DNA of 64,000 bases from Chlorocebus sabaeus (GCF_047675955.1 NC_132912.1:79694382-79758381), one strand, 5' to 3'. Positions 12,123-24,419 are shown, numbered from the stretch's first letter. The notes: generated by a model from the sequence alone, not told the origin. Program-made: numbers and translations.

Positions 12123-14102
12123 AATTATTAGCTTATTCTTGGTCACCAAGTGTTAATGTATCAAGAGACCCAACCAGACTCAGACACACTGGAGAAGGGC
12201 GTTTGGCTGTCCCACTCACAGCTTTCTGGAGAACTCGGTGGAGTCTACAGTTCTCATTGCCTGTAAAAATGACCTGATCTGAAGTTTCTAGATAAAAAGA
12301 TAATGTCAGAATTATTCTTTCACTTAACCAGGTAAGAAAACCCAAGGCCCACAGCTCCTAAGCTGGATGATAGTGGCAAAATAGATGGGACCGGAAAAGG
12401 AAAGTCAAACTAAGAAAACAGAGTACTTTTGTGACGGGAAAGAACTTAGAAGAAAATTCATTTAACAATAAAAGTTTGTTACTGATTATCAACCCTTTTC
12501 TGACCACGTCTTCAAAGGATGAATTTGGTATTTCAGATTGGAAAAAAAGTTTAGCTTCTGGTTGCTTCTCTGATCTTTTCCCACTGACTCTGCTATATTT
12601 GACTGTAGACATTATAAAGACAGTCTCTGAGAACATGTGTGGTATTTTGCTGTTCAAAGTCTAGCTAGGGCCAAGATATGTGGGTAAGATGCACTTTTTT
12701 TGGATTTTTTTTTCTTTAATCCTCCAACAAAGATTGGTCCCAACTTTGCATGTACTCCTTATGTTATTCAAATATCCTTGCCAATCTTTCACATGCTATC
12801 TTTGGCCAGTGTTCCCCTCGAAAGATAACTGAAAAAAAAAATATGCTTTTTTGGTTTGTTTAATATCTGAAGTAAAACTGATGCAGCTGAGCTTGGCTTT
12901 ATCAGCTCAGGCATTTTTGGATGACTTGGTCTCTCTGATTCACTCTATGAAACAAGATGCCCAATTGTTTCAACATTTCAATTTATTTCAGATTGTTTTT
13001 GACTTGACTAGTCAAAACACTATTTCATGGACATTATTTGATGTGTTAGTACCCAGTGAAATTTTTATACTGATATTTTCTCCTTAGAAAGAAGAAGTCA
13101 TTTTTCCCTAAGATATAAACATTCTGTGGGCAAGCAGCTAAGACCATATACCCTGAAGTCCTTTGTAATTCTGGCTTTCTCTGATAAAACTGTTTAGCCC
13201 AGTGAAACATTAAATATGTAATAAAAGTAAATACAATAAACATTCGAAACTCCTTCCTACCCCTTCTCAGTATTCAGGTTCTGGAGTTTACAATCTCATG
13301 TACCCTGTACTCTGCCTCTGCATTCTCGAATTCTTATGCTTTCTACCCCAAATAGCTGCAGGACTCCATTTAAATCCTATTTGATTCTTTTTACAGCTGA
13401 AACAGGACCCCTGAGGTCATTTCTAGACTAACCCTATGCCTGATATGTGAGAATGTCCTCATCACACTCACCACTCCCAATTATTTTTAAACTGACTCTT
13501 CAAAGTTAAAAAATGTAACAGAGCCATAGAAATAGAAATGCTAGAACTTGCCTGTTTCTTTTTATCTTTCAGAGGAATGGTATTTTTTAAACACAAGCTT
13601 ATGTCAGACATTGAACAGTCTCCACATGGGAATGTATGTTTTGATTAAAAGTTATTTAATATCTCTGGTTCCTTGGCATTATGCCTCAAGCTGGAGATAT
13701 TCTTAGCTGCAGGTCTTGTGCCTTCTTTGACTAGATTAAAAAAAAAATGGCTCAAAATCTAGAGAGAATAAATGGCATTCTGAAAATAGTTACTTGATTG
13801 TATATGTGTTTATATCACAGAGGATACTGATGTGTTGAGAATTAGGAATTAGAAAAGAATGTTGGTAAGGAGAAATGCATCAAAGCAACATCTTTCTATA
13901 GCTCTGTCACTGTGTCCATTGATTCCCAATGCTCAGCCTTTTGGTTAAACTTGGTTTTAGGGAGTTACATTCATATGGCAGACCTTAAGAATAGAATTTT
14001 ATGTAATCTTTATATAAAGGTTTCTTAACTTACATTTGTATTTAGATCAACAAGGTTAACCAAAAGACATTTAAGCATTGTGGTACTTAAAATATGATCT
14101 TG

Positions 14103-14401
14103 GGCCGGGTGTGGTGGCTCACGCCTGTAATCCCAGCACTTTGGGAGGCCGAGGTGGGTGGATCACCTGAGGTCGGGAGTTCGAGACCAGCCTGATCAAC
14201 ATGGAGAAACTCCCTGTCTACTAAAAATACAAAATTAGCTGGGCATGGTGGCACATGCCTGTAATCCCAGCTGCTCAGGAGACTGAATCAGGAGAATCGC
14301 TTGAACCTGGGAGGCAGAGGTTGCGGTGAGCTGAGATCATGCCATTGCACTCCAGCCTGGGCAACAAGAGCAGAACTCTGTCTCAAAAAAAAAAAAAAAA
14401 A
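14103..14401 (+). mobile_element. Alu, sense
   Basis: A full dimeric Alu runs from ggccgggtgtggtggctcac to a 16-18 nt A tail. The flanks tatgatctt and aattatctt suggest an imperfect target duplication. Confidence 0.95.
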
Positions 14402-16802
14402 GAATTATCTTATTTTTTAACTGCTTTCAGTGTAAAATAATGAGCACAGATTCTTATAGCACCTAAATGTGAATATGAAAAAAAGACCTTTATTCTGATA
14501 TACAAATAGAATTTTGACTCAATAAGTTATTTTATCTTCAGAGTTAGTATTGCTCTCAGCACAACCTCTTTTCTTTATCATTATTTTGAGGCAAAATATT
14601 TATAGGACATTGAATTATCTTTCCAGCTTTCCAATGGCATTTCATGCATTTAAATATTGATGTGACATAGTTAGAAGTTGGGCCCTCAGGACCTGTATTG
14701 TGTGATGGCATTGTGCTCCTATCATCACAAGATTCCTTTTTTTCCAACCCCCAAGGTCCTGTCTGTACTTGTTTACAGGTCATATGGATAGCAGCTAGTA
14801 TGTGTTCAATACCATGAGTGTTATCATGGTAACCTTGACAACCAAGCTAGCTCTGATTTCAAAACCTCACATGCTGTATCATAAAATTAGAGAACAGAAT
14901 TGACATTTAGCTACATGTCTGTCACATAAATTAAGCTCTGAGAATGATTCCCCTTAGAGCCATGTGCCTTAATAGGGAAATAGAAGGCACCAATTAGAAC
15001 TATTTTATATGTATTATAACACATTTAGGTGCTGGATATATTTCCTCGATTCTTTTTGTATAATTTTGAACCTCAGATATTCTCATTCTATTCTCACTGT
15101 GCCAAAATTCTTGGTGGCTTTATTTTATGATCAGAATGAAGCTTATAGCAGAGTCTCATCGGATACCTGATATAAATAGGATTATGAATAATAGAAAACT
15201 CAGCCCATAAAAAATGTAAAATTCAAAGCATTCTTGGCTTTACTGGATACTGTTATTTATGCTGATTGTAAGTAAGACTGAGCACAGAATATTTCACTAA
15301 GTAAATCAGAATCCCAAAGACAAGACGTTTCCTTTTCATTTATATATTTATGCATATTTTCACTCATATTATCCCAGCATCCAAGAATCTTGGTATCTTT
15401 ATTCAAGATGATTCTGAACATTCAGATTAATACATTCATCTGCTTTAAGTCCTAGGTCCTCTTTTATAATTTGGAAATATTTTAATCTCAGGATTTTCTC
15501 CTCTATTTGTTGTGGTCTGGTGCAGCTTTTCTTGGATATAAATTTAAAGACACAGCTTGTGAATTACATTTAATGTAAGCACCCTACAGTTTTCTGCATT
15601 GCAAATGATTATTTTTAGAAATTTTATGGTTGCCTGTGTATATTTGTTTGTCTTCATTGATATGTAGGGGGGAAAGCTCATTAATGATTTAAAAGGAAGG
15701 TGTTTTGATTCATCGACTTGATTCTTCTCATTACATAAACAATAAAGGCAATAAATTAACATCAAATGAAACTATAAGAGTTTATTTCTGAATTTAGCCA
15801 CAAGATAGTCTTGAATCCTTGGGCGTAACTTTTCTTACTCTTTATATCCTTTTGCCTCAGTGTTTTGAAAGTCATCATTCAGCACATTTTAACCTAGAAT
15901 GATGGTTTATAATTCCTGTGAAGGATACCTTTTAACAGATATTTATCAAACACCATAATTGGACAACTGTTTTGTAAAATAGTTCTTTGACTTCTAGAAT
16001 GGTAAGTTATGATGTAAAAATGGAAGACCCTTATGTCAAAATTTACTATAAAGCAGTTTTTCTTTTCCCCATATACCTGCTTTGTATCTCATATAACATC
16101 TGAGAAATCTGCTTCCAATATTTCCTCATCTTGTTAGCCATCAGTCTAATTCTTGCCTAGTTACATGTTAAATATTACCTTCTTGCCTTACTTAGTAAAG
16201 AGTCAAAATTCCTGCAAATTCAGGATTTTTCTTTTCGGAAACAGATAAGTGGCTATGCTGTCTACATGTGTGCATAAGTGGGAAGAAGGGCAGAAATCCT
16301 TCTGTGTATTTGCTGACCCTGTACAGCAAATACTTGTTACATTTTCAGTAATGTTTAAACTGTTTGCTTTATCTCATTGGGATGAGTCATCATCACCTTT
16401 ATGTTGTTTAAACTGGTGAAAGGTAGTTTGTATTATTTTCTTTTCTCTTGAAACTATTTCTTGTGATGAAGAGAAATAGTTCAGCATGTTGTGGTTCCAG
16501 GACTGAGACAAATTTGGGTTATCATCTCTACCATAAAAAAACTTCATCGGAAACGTCAATGCATCAGCATTCTGCAGTGCAATATGGACATGAACTGTTA
16601 GGCTGTGTTGGTGCTGGAATGTGGGGGCTTATCAGGCTGTTTGCATGACTCCAAGATGTGTTTTAATATCTGGTCTTTTCTTTTTTTTTTTAACTGTGAC
16701 ATGAGATGGCATTAGAAGGATGGGGTTTGGGAGGAACCATAATGGTAAAAGAAAAAGAAATGTTAAAAGGCAATACAAGCTTCTTTTGTGATTTCCTTTT
16801 AG

Positions 16803-16988
16803 GTCCGATGTTGTGGTCCTCTGTTTTTCAATCGCTAATCCCAATTCCCTAAATCATGTGAAAAGCATGTGGTATCCAGAAATCAAGCACTTTTGCCCTC
16901 GAACACCTGTTGTCCTTGTTGGGTGCCAGCTCGATCTCCGCTACGCCGACCTGGAAGCTGTTAATCGAGCCAGGCGCCCATTAGCAAG
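16803..16988 (+). CDS. RHOBTB1: RHOBTB1 coding exon: C-terminal half of Rho-like GTPase domain, part 1
   Basis: The exon is 186 bp: one base completing a split Arg codon, 61 whole codons, and two bases of the next split Arg. It starts after AG at 16801-16802 and stops at donor gtaagc (16989). It encodes residues 100-160, beginning SDVVVLCFSIANPNS and including MWYPEIKHFCPRTPVVLVG, typical of the Rho GTPase fold (beta-4, helix 3, beta-5). The position of the nucleotide-specifying G4 motif reads CQLD (residues 140-143, bases 16924-16935) where canonical Rho proteins have TKLD or NKxD, so Asp is kept but the Lys is replaced. RHOBTB proteins are atypical GTPases used as Cullin-3 adaptors. That role is family knowledge and is not visible in this exon. 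Confidence 0.97.
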
Positions 16989-17632
16989 GTAAGCCAAGGG
17001 AGTCAGTGTTTCCCTGTCCTGGCCAAGTTAAAATTTACAGGCAGCAGGTGTCTCTGTAGCCTGGTGTTCTACTCTTCAACACTCCTGGATCCCATCAATC
17101 AGCCATGGGCTTTAAGTCAGCCCATGAATCATGAGGGGTGTGCCCTGAGCCCTTCTAACAGGCACCATCATCTCTGATGTCAGAACTCATTTTTGTCAAA
17201 TGATTGGACAGCACTTGAAGTAAATTCTCTAATTATGAAAGGATGCGAATAAAAGCACTTTGAAAAGCATAAAGTATTAGACAAAATATTGGTTACTCAT
17301 AATAACGTCGTCCTTGAAATTATAATTATTACAATAAAATTAATTAACACTTAGAGGTATCTGGACTTCAGAGAACATCAGATTCATACAAACACACATA
17401 TTGAAGTGTTTTTCATCTTCCTTGTATTCCTCAGTCCAACCTGTTACAGTATTTCATTCTCAAGATGACACTGTCCACTTTTTGAAAATAATTTGGGCCT
17501 ATAGTTGCAAAACAAATACGGCTTTTTAAATCTCTCTAGTGGTTATATTTTTAAGTATCACAAATGTAAAATACAACTTGAAGGAGAATTTGTTTCAGTA
17601 TATATAAAATGTAGATATTGATTTTGGTGGGG

Positions 17633-18010
17633 TATATTAGTCCATTCTCATGCTGCTAATAAAGAGATAGTTGAGACTGAGTGATTTATACAAGAAAGAG
17701 GTTTAATTGACTCACAGTTTAGCATGACTGCGGAGGCCTCAGGAAATTTACAATCATGCAGAGGGGAAGAAAACACATTCTTCTTTGCATGGCGGTAGGA
17801 GAGAGAAGAATGAGAACCGAGCAAAGGGGGACGCCCTTTATAAAACCATCAGATCTCGTGAGAACTTACTCACTATTATAAGAATAGCATGGGGGAAGCC
17901 GCCCCCATGATTCAGTTACCTTTCACCGGGTCCCTCCCATCACACATGGGGATTATCGGAACTACAATTCAAGATGAGATTTGAGTGGGGACATAGCCAA
18001 ACCATATGGA
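17633..18010 (-). mobile_element. THE1-type LTR (ERVL-MaLR), antisense
   Basis: It has the same block order as the copy at 2564, starting tattagtccattctcatgct and ending in aaccatat. The last bases of the LTR differ from consensus and no clean target duplication is seen. It is solitary and intronic. Confidence 0.88.
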
Positions 18011-18152
18011 GGGAAATACATTTCTTAAAATGTGAGCTCCCTCAAATCCCCTTTATAAAATAAACAACTTTTTATGTTTTTATTTTTATGTTGAACTTTT
18101 TGGCTGGAAAGCATTCCTTTTCAAAAATTTTTGATATTAATACCTTCCTCTA

Positions 18153-18448
18153 GGCTGGGCACAGTGGCTCATGCCTGTAAACCCAACATTTCAGGAGGCC
18201 AAGGTGGGAGGATCACTTGAGGCCAGGAGTTTGAAACCAGCCTGGGCAACATAGTGAGACCACGTCACTAGAAAAATAAAAGTAAAAAAAAGATCAACCA
18301 GGACTAGTGGTGCACTCAGCTACTTGAGAGGCTGAGGTGGGAGGATCACCTGAACCTGGGAGGACAAGGCTACAGCGGGCCATGGTTGCACCACTGCACA
18401 CCAGCCTGGGTGACAGAACGAGACCCTGTCTCAAAAAAAAAAAAAAAA
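18153..18448 (+). mobile_element. Old Alu (J-like)
   Basis: A dimeric Alu with many differences, including the J-type 'cctgggcaacatagtgagac' in the left arm and a short right arm. It ends in poly-A followed by (CAA)n-like sequence. Confidence 0.9.
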
Positions 18449-19624
18449 GCAAACAGCAACAACAACAAACAAAATCTTATTTTGACGTTTACCTAACAGG
18501 CTTATTACAAAATTTTATATTGACACAACTTTTTATTCTCTCCAAGCAAAAGTAAATGGTGCTTTCTTTAGACAATTTCTGATGTTCTAGGTATGTTTTG
18601 CATTACATTTCTAAAAACACTTTATATTCAGTTTCCACAATCCTTCTGTTCTTCAATGCATGGACTAGGAATTGAATATTAGGAGCCACATAGAGGTTAG
18701 GAAGACCACAGTAAATGAGAGACTGTCCTGGCCTCGGCAACTTTCTGTATAAAAAGAGTAGGTTATGATAATCAGGCCTCACAGTCATGGACTGGAGGAG
18801 AGTTGCAGAGCTGTAGAGAACAGTGGAGAGGACAATCCCTTCTACGGAGCAATTCTAAGATTTTGTGAAGGAGTTTGTATCTGAGCTAAGCCTTGAAGAG
18901 TTTCATCAGTTGGTAAATTTCAAGTCAGTCTTAAGAACAAGGAACACAATGCTCCCAGGAGCAAACTTTTAAGTTAAACCTTCTTCCCTGCACGTCCCTT
19001 CCACCTTTGTCCACACCCTATAATTTCCCCTCCTTTCCATCTAAGTCGTCAACTCCAAATTCTATCCAGTATCATCTTTTTCCTCCTAAGACCAGTGTCT
19101 GTCCTATATATTACCTTTGGTGTTGAAGGCCAAATAAGAAGATAAGGTCCTAAGGGTATGTGTTAGAATCAAGCAAGTGTTTGTAATGAGTGTCACAACA
19201 AAGTACTTCCTGCCTGTGTTCTGGAACCCATCTATGCCTTTACCATGGTTATGCCATAACCCCAGCACTGTCCTGAGTCTGCTGTTTCCAAAGATTTGTC
19301 CTCTCAGGGTTTGATTAGATTGTAAATTGGACTTGTGTGCCAACCTAAAGGGTATGGACTTTATTCCTGGGGCTTTGTGAAATCAGAGGAAGTTAAAACA
19401 GAACTGCCGCCAAGTCATAGCTGTTTTATGTAAGGACTTTTCTTGCAACAGTGAGGACTTTGGACCAAAATGTGGGGAGTGGGAGTGAAGAAAGATTAGT
19501 TAAGGGGCTGATACACCAGTCTAAGCAAAAGATGATGACGGCTTGAAGAAGGGATTGGAGGAAAAAAGAAGAGGAGGGTTTGAAAGAGAATTCACAAAAT
19601 GCAGCAGAGATTAGGAGTGGGAAA

Positions 19625-19810
19625 GTCTTGACTCTAATTGCTTAGTAGAAGTCTCTCAGCAGCCTGCAAATGTGACCTCAGACAAACCCTTTAACCTTTC
19701 TGCCTCAGTTTCCTCAGAATGTAGAACAGAAATAATACCTCACAGGGCTATTGTGAGGCTCAAATGAAAAATGTATATGAATGCATTTTAAAGTTATAAA
19801 GTAAAATTCA
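19625..19810 (+). repeat. MIR relic
   Basis: 'tttctgcctcagtttcctca' and 'cagggctattgtgaggctca' are MIR core blocks. It is directly followed by a second MIR in the opposite orientation at 19870-20080. Confidence 0.65.
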
Positions 19811-19869
19811 AGCATAAGATGCTGTTGATAAAGATGAAGGTGATGAAGAGAATAGTGATAATGATGATA

Positions 19870-20080
19870 ACAGCTAACATTTATCAGGCACTTACTGTGG
19901 ACCAAATACTATGCTTAGCATAGTCATGCTAATAATGTAAACCTTTCAATAGTTCTTCAAGATATGATTACTCATTATTATTGTTATTCCTGTTTTACAG
20001 TTGGAAAAACTTATGTTTAATGAGGTTAAGTAACTTACGCAAGATTAAATAGCTAGTAAAGGGATGATACTTCAGTTACT
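19870..20080 (-). repeat. MIR relic, antisense
   Basis: 'agctaacatttatcaggcac', 'tgttttacagttggaaaaac' and 'gaggttaagtaacttacgca' are MIR in reverse. Head-to-tail with the sense copy just upstream, it makes a loose inverted pair. Confidence 0.7.
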
Positions 20081-20149
20081 GTGGTTACTGCTGAGAGCAT
20101 TTGTTTTTTAAAGAAGTAAAACTCTCCCTATTTAGGCACATGGTCATGT

Positions 20150-20345
20150 AAATGAAAAGTTCTAAGGAATCTACAAAAAGAGCTATCAGAATTAACATAT
20201 TAATTTAGCAAAATAACAGGATAAAAGGTCAATACACAAAAATCAATTGTATTTGTATAAACTAAGAAATGAACAATTGGAAAATAAAGTTTAAAAACAA
20301 TACCATTTATAATAACATAAAAACATGGAATATTTATGGATAAGC
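20150..20345 (+). mobile_element. L1 ORF2 relic
   Basis: 'tagcaaaataacaggataaa', 'caatacacaaaaatcaattg' and 'aatgaacaattggaaaataa' match the highly recurrent ORF2 reverse-transcriptase coding stretch of old L1 elements. The reading frame is broken. Confidence 0.7.
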
Positions 20346-20585
20346 TTCACAAATTATGTGCATTGAAACTCTGAAATATTTGAAAGCATTATTTTTTCCT
20401 GCAATCATAACTCCTGCAATCATAGCTCCAGTTGAAAGACTTGAGATGGTGGCGGATTTTTCCAGAGACTAAAAGCCTGACTAGAGTTTTCAGTGTATAG
20501 TTCCATTAGGTGCTTAGATAGGCCCTGGTTACTATTTTTTTCCTAAAATAAGGCTGATTATAATTTTTAAAATGTTCTATTTCAG

Positions 20586-21559
20586 ACCCATAAAGAGAGG
20601 GGATATTTTGCCCCCAGAAAAAGGCCGAGAGGTAGCGAAGGAACTTGGCATACCATACTATGAAACAAGCGTGTTTGACCAGTTTGGGATCAAGGATGTG
20701 TTTGACAATGCAATCCGAGCAGCGCTGATTTCCCGCAGGCACCTGCAATTCTGGAAATCTCACTTAAAGAAAGTCCAGAAACCTTTACTTCAGGCACCCT
20801 TCCTACCTCCAAAAGCCCCTCCACCGGTCATCAAAATTCCAGAGTGTCCTTCCATGGGGACAAGTGAAGCTGCCTGTTTACTGGACAATCCTCTGTGTGC
20901 CGATGTTCTGTTCATCCTTCAGGACCAGGAACACATCTTTGCACATCGAATTTACCTTGCTACCTCTTCTTCCAAATTTTATGATCTGTTTTTAATGGAA
21001 TGTGAAGAATCCCCAAATTGGAGTGAAGGAGCTTGTGAGAAAGAGAAGCAGAGCAGAGATTTCCAGGAGCAGATATTGAGTGTCAACCCAGAGGAGGAAA
21101 GGGAGGAGGGCCCGCCTAGGACACCTCAGGCCGAGCAGTGGAAGTCCTCAAACAAGAGCCTAGTGGAGGCTCTGGGGCTGGAAGCTGAGGGTGCAGTCCC
21201 TGAGACACAGACGTTGGCCGACTGGAGTAAGGGGTTCATTGGCATGCACAGGGAAATGCAAGTCAACCCCATTTCAAAGCGGGTGGGCCCTGTGACTGTA
21301 GTCAGGATGGACGCCTCAGTCCAGCCAGGCCCTTTTCGGACCCTGCTCCAGTTTCTTTATACAGGACAACTGGATGAAAAGGAAAAGGATTTGGTGGGCC
21401 TGGCTCAGATCGCAGAGGTCCTAGAGATGTTCGATTTGAGGATGATGGTGGAAAACATCATGAACAAGGAAGCCTTCATGAACCAGGAGATTACGAAAGC
21501 CTTTCACGTCAGGAAAGCCAATCGGATAAAAGAGTGTCTCAGCAAGGGGACGTTCTCAG
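20586..21559 (+). CDS. RHOBTB1: RHOBTB1 large coding exon: end of GTPase domain, proline-rich linker, first BTB domain
   Basis: The exon is 974 bp and covers residues 161 (split Arg) to 486 (split Asp), between ttcag and donor gtgagt. Residues 162-211 finish the Rho-like fold, with the G5-like stretch YYETSVFDQFG and the last helix DNAIRAAL. Residues about 229-247 form a proline-rich linker (PFLPPKAPPPV). The first BTB domain starts at about residue 265 (ADVLFILQDQEHIFAHRIYL). It is interrupted by a charged, Glu-rich insert at about residues 302-394. It resumes with PFRTLLQFLYTGQLD and the helices around IAEVLEMFDLRMMVENI. In BTB proteins of this kind the first BTB domain contacts Cullin-3. 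The whole exon is open without a stop, and its size sets it apart from the other, small exons. Confidence 0.98.
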
Positions 21560-21635
21560 GTGAGTGGGCTGCGGGGCAGAGCCATTAATACCTTTGATTG
21601 TATTTCATTGAACATTAGCCAGACATGAGCAGGAG

Positions 21636-21905
21636 AAAGAAGAACCATAGCTAACATTTATAAGTACTTATTTTTTCCCATGTACCTTTCTAAGCTACAG
21701 TCATTAACTTCTTTCATCCTCATCAGACTTAAAGGTTAAATGTGATTGTCTCCATTTTGCAGATGGGGAAACCAAGGGACAGAGAGGTTAGCTAATCTGC
21801 CCATGGTCACACCAGCAATAAATGGTAGAGCCAGGATTAGAACCTATGCTTTTGTGGGTATCAAAACCTGTTCCATAAACCACTGTGGTACCACACTGCT
21901 CCTCA
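21636..21905 (-). repeat. MIR relic, antisense
   Basis: 'agctaacatttataagtact', 'attttgcagatggggaaacc', 'cagagaggttagctaatctg' and 'accactgtggtaccacactg' cover most of MIR. Confidence 0.75.
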
Positions 21906-22944
21906 AGAGTGGATCAGGGACCCCGAGTCTATCTCCAGTGGGCTTGTTGCATACAATTCCCCTTCAGTATCTATTCTCTGATTAATTCTATTCTCCATTG
22001 ACCCTTCAGCACTGACCCTTGACAAAAATCAGTGAGCTCAAGTTCTGAGGCCACTAAAGTCCTTGAGGCAATTTTGGTGGCCCTCCACCTTCCTACAAGA
22101 GGTGCCCCATCTGTTTCCATCCCCTCTCCTTTTCTGTCCTCATGCTCCTTGGCCCTGCACTTCTGCAGTTTTCTTGCACCTCCTATGCCTTTGATAACTA
22201 TGCCATATGCTGCCCACAGCACCCTTTCATAATTGCTAAGCCCGCTGGTGGCCCGCATCCAATATGGGTTATTGACCCATGTTTGCACTGTCTTACACTT
22301 GGACTATTTTTGTTCTGAAATTGTCCTCTGGGCGGGTGTGTGGGTGTGTGTAATTTCATTGTAAAATGTTGACTTCCTGACTTCTATTTATATGGATACG
22401 TCTACCTTTGTCTTTATCTTTTATAATCTCTGCCAGGGCACTACACATTTAGTAAGTGGTTCCTGAAGACTCAGTTCATTCATTTTAAAGCTTATGAGTA
22501 GTATTTACTTCAAACACTGGCCATTGTGGTACAGAAATAGTCTTGAAAATCAATGAAAAGAATATGTTACAAACCTACAGTAACTTAAAAGTCAGCCTTA
22601 GGTAGAGCTGATCAAATCACCCCCTCCTTACTGGAGAGGCATAATAATCAAATACAATGTGGGAGTCTCAGTTGGATTCTGTTATTTTTTTTTTTTTACA
22701 AAAAGAAAAGCTATGAAATACAATTTAGAGATAATTGGAGAAATTTGAATATGAACTATATGGTGGATGATAGTAGGGAATTATTTTTAATTTTCTTAGG
22801 TGTAATCATGGTATGGTTATTTAGGAGACTGTTGTTATTTTGGGAAAACTTGTGATAAGGTAGTTAGGAGTGAAGTGCCATGCTATCTGTAAAAAAAAAA
22901 AAAAAGTCTATACACATATATAGAATTATACAAAAATACACATA

Positions 22945-23065
22945 TAGCCAGGCATGGTGACTAATTTGCCCATAGTCCCAGCTACTTCAGAGACTGAGAC
23001 AGAAGGATTACTGGAACCCGGCAGTTTAAATCCAGCCTTGGCAACGTAACCAGACCCCCCGACAT
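22945..23065 (+). mobile_element. Single-monomer Alu relic
   Basis: Only one Alu arm is recognisable ('gccaggcatggtgac', 'tagtcccagctacttcagag', 'gaacccggcag'), strongly decayed. Confidence 0.65.
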
Positions 23066-23546
23066 CTCTTAAGAAAACAGTAATCCGGTTACATTTCGGT
23101 ATAGCATACCAGTAGAGCATATTATAAACGTAAGGTTTAATTGAGTATTAATAAGTAAAATGGTGTAAATTAAAAATATACCTAAAACAAACATGCCAAA
23201 ATGTTAACAAGGGATAAATGAGTGGTCATCATACTGTTTGTTCCACTGTTTTATATGCTTGAAGTTTTGCATAGTAAGGAGGAAAAAATATTCCCTCCTT
23301 TCTGTTACTTTCTGGTTCAGAGAGTTTGTGCCGTGACTTTATGTGTGATGATGTTAAATGCAACATGCTCGCTTAGGTGGGAGCTGGGTGTGCCAAAGCC
23401 CAAAGATGGGGATTGACGTAAAATCAGCAAGTAAAGACATGTGAGAGAGTGAGAGAGACACAGGTCAGTGGATATGGGAGCAGAAACCTTGGTTGAAGCT
23501 CTCAGCAAAGTTGGCTTATGGTTGTGTTTCCTCAATTCCTTGGCAG

Positions 23547-23665
23547 ATGTGACATTTAAATTGGACGATGGAGCCATCAGTGCCCACAAGCCGCTGCTGA
23601 TCTGTAGCTGTGAGTGGATGGCAGCTATGTTCGGCGGGTCATTTGTGGAAAGTGCCAACAGTGAG
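23547..23665 (+). CDS. RHOBTB1: RHOBTB1 coding exon: start of second BTB domain
   Basis: The exon is 119 bp: two bases completing Asp486, then 39 codons (residues 487-525), ending in phase 0 before donor gtacgt. It starts after ggcag at 23546. The product begins DVTFKLDDGAISAHKPLL and continues through SCEWMAAMFGGSFVE, the classic BTB core (DVTF, then the H-K-xx-L helix and the M-F helix). Unlike the first BTB domain, this one has no insert. The second BTB domain of the family is associated with dimer formation and Cullin-3 adaptor function. Confidence 0.97.
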
Positions 23666-24419
23666 GTACGTGCCTTCCTAAAGCATAGTGGTGTCTTTAT
23701 GAATGTGTGTGTGCCTGTGTATTTATATAAAGTGGGTAAATAGCCAGATGACTTTCATCCTTAAACTGGCTCCATGAAATAGCTCCTTAGCAGTGCTTGA
23801 GTGTTTGGTCACCTTTCTCTTAGCTCTGCAGTTTTGAGGAGTTATTGTTTATCAGTCACTTGTGTGGGGGCACCTGGGTGCTTTACATGCCTTGTATCTT
23901 TTCATCCTCAGAGCCGTCCTCATCCATGAAGACAAGATCAGCTGTACCTCTTGCAAATGTCACCAGGCATGGTACTATCAAAACCAAGTACAAGAGGAGC
24001 ATGTCTCCCAGTAGTTCAGAAAGTGAAAAGAGTTGGTCAGCCACCTAAGTCCTGGGCTTAGCTGTGCCCCTAACCAGACAGGGGACCTTGAGAAGCCACA
24101 TTCTTGTGGCTCAACCTCCTCATCTGCAAGCTGAGGGATGCTCTAAATTGTCCTTCAGGTTACCATAAGCTACAATACTATCTAAGGCTCTGCCCTGACT
24201 TTGCCTGTGTTGAGGGGGTATGAGGGTTTGTTAAGTTTAGGGCAACAGTAATGGAGCGAACGTTTACTCCCCTGAACACACTTCTCAAGGTACTTAGGTC
24301 TAGTGAAATTAGCTGCATCACTTGTCAGCCACTGGCTCTATCTCTAGAAGAGGGATATGCTTAGAGCAGAGCAAACAACATCTTGGAGACCCTATGTCTT
24401 TGTCTTTCTTGTTGTTTTA

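Larger units (their letters stand above)
1..16802 (+). other. RHOBTB1: RHOBTB1 intron upstream of the first visible coding exon (partial)
   Basis: This is intronic sequence ending in a good acceptor (pyrimidine-rich run, then AG at 16801-16802). By eye I found no exon encoding the missing N-terminal ~99 residues (P-loop and switch regions), so the preceding coding exon probably lies upstream of the window. The interval holds Alus, one THE1 LTR, L1, L2 and MIR relics and a MADE1, listed separately. Between them (for example 1-1770, 3320-4280, 5850-9350, 12150-14100, 14410-16800) I see only AT-rich unique or strongly decayed sequence. Open frames here are short and have no recognisable domain. 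Confidence 0.85.
16989..20585 (+). other. RHOBTB1: RHOBTB1 intron (3.6 kb)
   Basis: This is a GT-AG intron from gtaagc to ttcag, splitting an Arg codon. It contains a THE1 LTR (17633-18010), an old AluJ-like element (18153-18448), MIR relics (19625-20060) and an L1 ORF2 fragment (20150-20345) just before the acceptor. An ATG at 20572-20574, inside the intron, is in frame with the next exon across the splice junction. Confidence 0.9.
21560..23546 (+). other. RHOBTB1: RHOBTB1 intron (2.0 kb)
   Basis: This GT-AG intron splits an Asp codon. It contains a MIR in antisense orientation (21636-21905) and a single-monomer Alu relic (22945-23065). The rest is unique, moderately AT-rich sequence without recognisable content. 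Reading through the donor gives a stop after about ten codons (21586-21588). Confidence 0.9.

Noticed and set aside
14806..14832. Short inverted repeat taccatga...tcatggta
   Set aside because: The arms are only 8 bp, which is expected by chance in a window of this size.
1..16802. A further RHOBTB1 coding exon carrying the P-loop region
   Set aside because: I looked for frames encoding the N-terminal GTPase part and for matching splice sites and found none by eye. A short exon cannot be fully excluded without an alignment.
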